The notes under the pieces were generated by a model, which saw nothing but the letters and a program-made list of their open reading frames with translations, had not been told where the DNA came from and did no database searches. Below are positions 30,638 through 31,946 of a stretch of DNA of 31,946 bases, piece by piece. Source of the stretch: a virus. The position numbers and the translations under genes were made by a program. Location: positions 1 through 31,946 of IMG/VR virus record IMGVR_UViG_3300042295_000418; one strand, given 5' to 3'. Position 1 is the stretch's first letter, and each line of letters opens with the position of its first letter.

Positions 30638-31026
30638 AACGCCGCCCGCCACGCGAAAGCGATATTTATTCTGCGATTGCTCGTTACATGAGTTTAAAGC
30701 ACCCCGAAATACTTTTTAGGTTTGACTTTAGCGCTGGTACTAAAATGAGTATGGGGCAAGCGAGAGTACATAAAAGCATGAACCCGCACCGAGGTTATCC
30801 CGATTTATTTATCGCTGCGCCGCGTGGAAACTTTAGCGGTTTATTCATTGAAATAAAAAAAGGCGATTTTAAGCCGTTTAAACGCGATGGAACGCTAAAG
30901 CAAGATGAACACCTTACCGAACAATTTGAAGTCATTACGCGGCTTAAAAACGCTGGTTTCGAGGCATTGTTTTGCTCGGGGTTAGATGAGTGCATTGAAA
31001 CGATTGAAAAGTATTTGAATCAATAA
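30634..31026 (+). CDS. VRR-NUC nuclease
   Basis: 130 residues, the usual length for stand-alone VRR-NUC proteins. N-terminal helix ESDIYSAIARYMS, then the nuclease core: GYPDLFIA (Asp 57), GLFIEIKKG (Glu 73, Lys 75) and a Gln 97-containing helix, ending ALFCSGLDECIETIEKYL. This PD-(D/E)XK subfamily acts on Holliday junctions or other branched DNA. It is the last gene before a structured RNA region and fits the replication/recombination block. Confidence 0.88.
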   Translation: MKRRPPRESDIYSAIARYMSLKHPEILFRFDFSAGTKMSMGQARVHKSMNPHRGYPDLFIAAPRGNFSGLFIEIKKGDFKPFKRDGTLKQDEHLTEQFEVITRLKNAGFEALFCSGLDECIETIEKYLNQ

Positions 31027-31032
31027 TTTTTG

Positions 31033-31040
31033 TATCTTTA
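31033..31040 (+). promoter_or_regulatory. Possible promoter -7 box before the structured RNA
   Basis: TATCTTTA fits TAnnTTTG except the last base. A TTTG at 31014-31017 is too close, so the -33 part is poor. Transcription would begin about 31046. Confidence 0.4.
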
Positions 31041-31045
31041 AGCGT

Positions 31046-31157
31046 TCGGAAGTAGGACACCGAATGAATAAAAAACATTTAAAGCCCTTTGGGGGCTGCG
31101 AGGCAAAGAGTAAAATCCGCGCCTGTCCTACCGCAGCCATCAAAGGGTATTTTTTTT
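31046..31157 (+). ncRNA. Candidate structured RNA or attenuator with pseudoknot
   Basis: No gene fits here. Hairpin 1: 31043-31049 with 31060-31066 (seven pairs), loop AAGTAGGACA. Terminator stem: CCCTTTG (31085-31091) with CAAAGGG (31141-31147), then GGCTGCG (31094-31100) with CGCAGCC (31132-31138), then AGGC/GCCT. The loop of hairpin 1 (GTAGGACA, 31052-31059) is perfectly complementary over eight bases to TGTCCTAC (31124-31131), which lies unpaired inside the terminator. This yields a pseudoknot. The T-run ends three bases before the ATG of the next gene, so it may be an RNA switch controlling that gene or an independent small RNA. Confidence 0.7.
31084..31157 (+). terminator. Long terminator hairpin of the structured RNA
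   Basis: Two perfect 7-bp helices (31085-31091/31141-31147 and 31094-31100/31132-31138), followed after TA by eight T (31150-31157), and the ATG at 31161. It is interrupted only by a small interior loop. Confidence 0.75.
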
Positions 31158-31160
31158 AAT

Positions 31161-31745
31161 ATGGATAAGCGAGATACTTGTATATTTTATCGCTCAATGT
31201 ATGAAGCAATGAGAGAGCTACCTGAAGCTGCGAGGCTTGAATTATATGATGCGATTTTTCTTTATTCACTCGATTTTAAGCTACCCGAGTTAAGCGGTTT
31301 GGCAAAGGCTTTATTTATTGCTTTTGAGCCTGTTTTAACTAAAGGAAATACAAATTACATAAACGGAAGTAAACCGAAATCGAAGCGAATCGAAAGCGAA
31401 ACCGAAGCGAAACCGAAGCGAGTTAAAAGCGAAACGGAAGCCTATAAGGATAAGGATAAAGAGAAGGATAAAAATAAAGATAACGCTAACGCTAACTTTA
31501 AAAAGTGGAGCGAGCAAGATTTGATTGAAGCAATGACACCTTACAAGGATAGATACCCTAAGGAACTTCTAAACGCTTTTTTTAACTATTGGACTGAGCC
31601 GCTTGCAAACGGTAAAATACGTTTAACCTCTCAAGACGCTTGGGATACTGGGCGAAGGTTGGTAACATGGAATAAACGCGACACCGATAAACAACCTAAA
31701 ACCTCAACAGTAACACGCGCCTCGATGGGGCTAAAGATGCAGTAA
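31161..31745 (+). CDS. DUF6291-like replication-associated protein
   Basis: 194 residues from ATG 31161 (MDKRDTCIFYRSMYEAMREL...); an upstream in-frame start at 31089 lies inside the terminator RNA and is rejected. The N-terminal helical domain CIFYRSMYEAMRELPEAARL...LSGLAKALFIAFEP matches the DUF6291 family, found in phage replication regions. A repetitive charged linker follows (KPKSKRIESETEAKPKR; then KDKDKEKDKNKDN), and a C-terminal helical domain (YPKELLNAFFNYWTEP, DAWDTGRRLVTW) resembles the ends of replication initiators or helicase loaders. Regulation by the upstream attenuator is inferred. Confidence 0.7.
   Translation: MDKRDTCIFYRSMYEAMRELPEAARLELYDAIFLYSLDFKLPELSGLAKALFIAFEPVLTKGNTNYINGSKPKSKRIESETEAKPKRVKSETEAYKDKDKEKDKNKDNANANFKKWSEQDLIEAMTPYKDRYPKELLNAFFNYWTEPLANGKIRLTSQDAWDTGRRLVTWNKRDTDKQPKTSTVTRASMGLKMQ
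31371..31440 (+). repeat. Short direct repeats encoding a charged linker
   Basis: Repeats of the type AAGCGAAACCGAAGCG encode E/K-rich linker residues. They could expand or shrink by slippage. Confidence 0.6.
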
Positions 31746-31777
31746 GAAAAAATATTTTTAAAATAATTTAGAAAAAG

Positions 31778-31808
31778 TTTGCAGAATCAAAAAAGAGTTG
31801 TATGTTTG
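31778..31808 (+). promoter_or_regulatory. Promoter cassette copy 4
   Basis: TTTG 31778-31781, 19-base spacer, TATGTTTG 31801-31808; the leader TTAAACACTTACACA precedes the ATG at 31837. Same design as copies 1-3. Confidence 0.88.
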
Positions 31809-31836
31809 CTGCATCAAACTCTTAAACACTTACACA

Positions 31837-31946
31837 ATGACAACTGAACAATTCAAAGCAACAGCAACAGCAAAAATGGAAACCTTACCAACTAACGATT
31901 TAATTGTTGAGGTTAAGAAATTAGCAAACGATTTTTCAAATGCAGC
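31837..31946 (+). CDS. Small early protein, cut by the window end
   Basis: First 36 codons (MTTEQFKATATAKMETLPTN...) of a gene that continues beyond the window, directly downstream of promoter copy 4. AT-rich and helical; no family can be assigned from this part. Confidence 0.7.
   Translation, partial: MTTEQFKATATAKMETLPTNDLIVEVKKLANDFSNA

Noticed and set aside
31089-31160. Extended N-terminus for the DUF6291-like protein
   Set aside because: The upstream start lies inside the terminator RNA and the added residues are low-complexity; the ATG at 31161 gives the normal family start.
1-31946. CRISPR array, tRNA genes, integrase, reverse transcriptase or diversity-generating element
   Set aside because: No regularly spaced repeats, no cloverleaf with T-loop consensus and no matching protein motifs were seen.

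Overview
The window is one long, densely packed, single-strand (all +) stretch of a tailed bacteriophage genome, most likely a siphovirus of a Bacteroidetes host. The phage call rests on a terminase, portal, scaffold, capsid, tail chaperone with frameshift, tape measure, fibre, GH24 lysozyme and holin. The host call rests on many promoters of the Bacteroidetes type (TTTG, about 19-20 bp, TAnnTTTG), A-rich leaders instead of Shine-Dalgarno sites, and small gene families typical of Bacteroidetes phages. No integrase, repressor, tRNA or CRISPR array is visible.

Layout: 1-1675 DNA packaging (small and large terminase). 1672-3196 small proteins and the tail assembly chaperone, with a -1 frameshift. 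3189-10160 tape measure, distal tail proteins and a putative tail tube protein. 10135-11686 a glycosyltransferase and a methyltransferase. 11689-16184 portal, minor head protein, scaffold and small proteins. 16185-17197 mostly non-coding, with one small autonomous gene and several structured RNA candidates. 17198-18324 major capsid protein with a predicted -1 frameshift extension. 18365-23255 neck proteins and tail fibre. 23256-25709 lysis region (lysozyme, holin, a PAS-HisKA protein, a spanin-like protein). 25831-31946 early/replication region: small promoter-proximal genes, an SSB-like protein, a coiled-coil protein, a ParB-like protein, two PD-(D/E)XK-type nucleases and a DUF6291-like protein.

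The most unusual features are about RNA and recoding. (1) The large terminase is split exactly inside its Walker A codons by a 39-nt in-frame segment that starts with a stop codon, contains a GAAA-capped GC-rich hairpin, and is flanked by Ile-Arg codons; removing it restores a perfect Walker A. This resembles a translational bypass element such as that of T4 gene 60, though a disruptive insertion is not excluded. (2) The capsid gene ends at a heptamer A AAC CCG, five bases before a 12-bp stem; a -1 shift adds 27 residues. (3) The tail chaperone has a classical A AAU UUA slip site. (4) At least three compact RNAs with kissing or pseudoknot potential and a roughly 300-nt structured RNA candidate with two nested 8-bp long-range helices lie in the gene-poor gaps.

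A promoter-leader cassette of about 70 bp is repeated four times, two of them driving self-contained small transcription units inside the head operon, and two (25.8 and 31.8 kb) opening early units.
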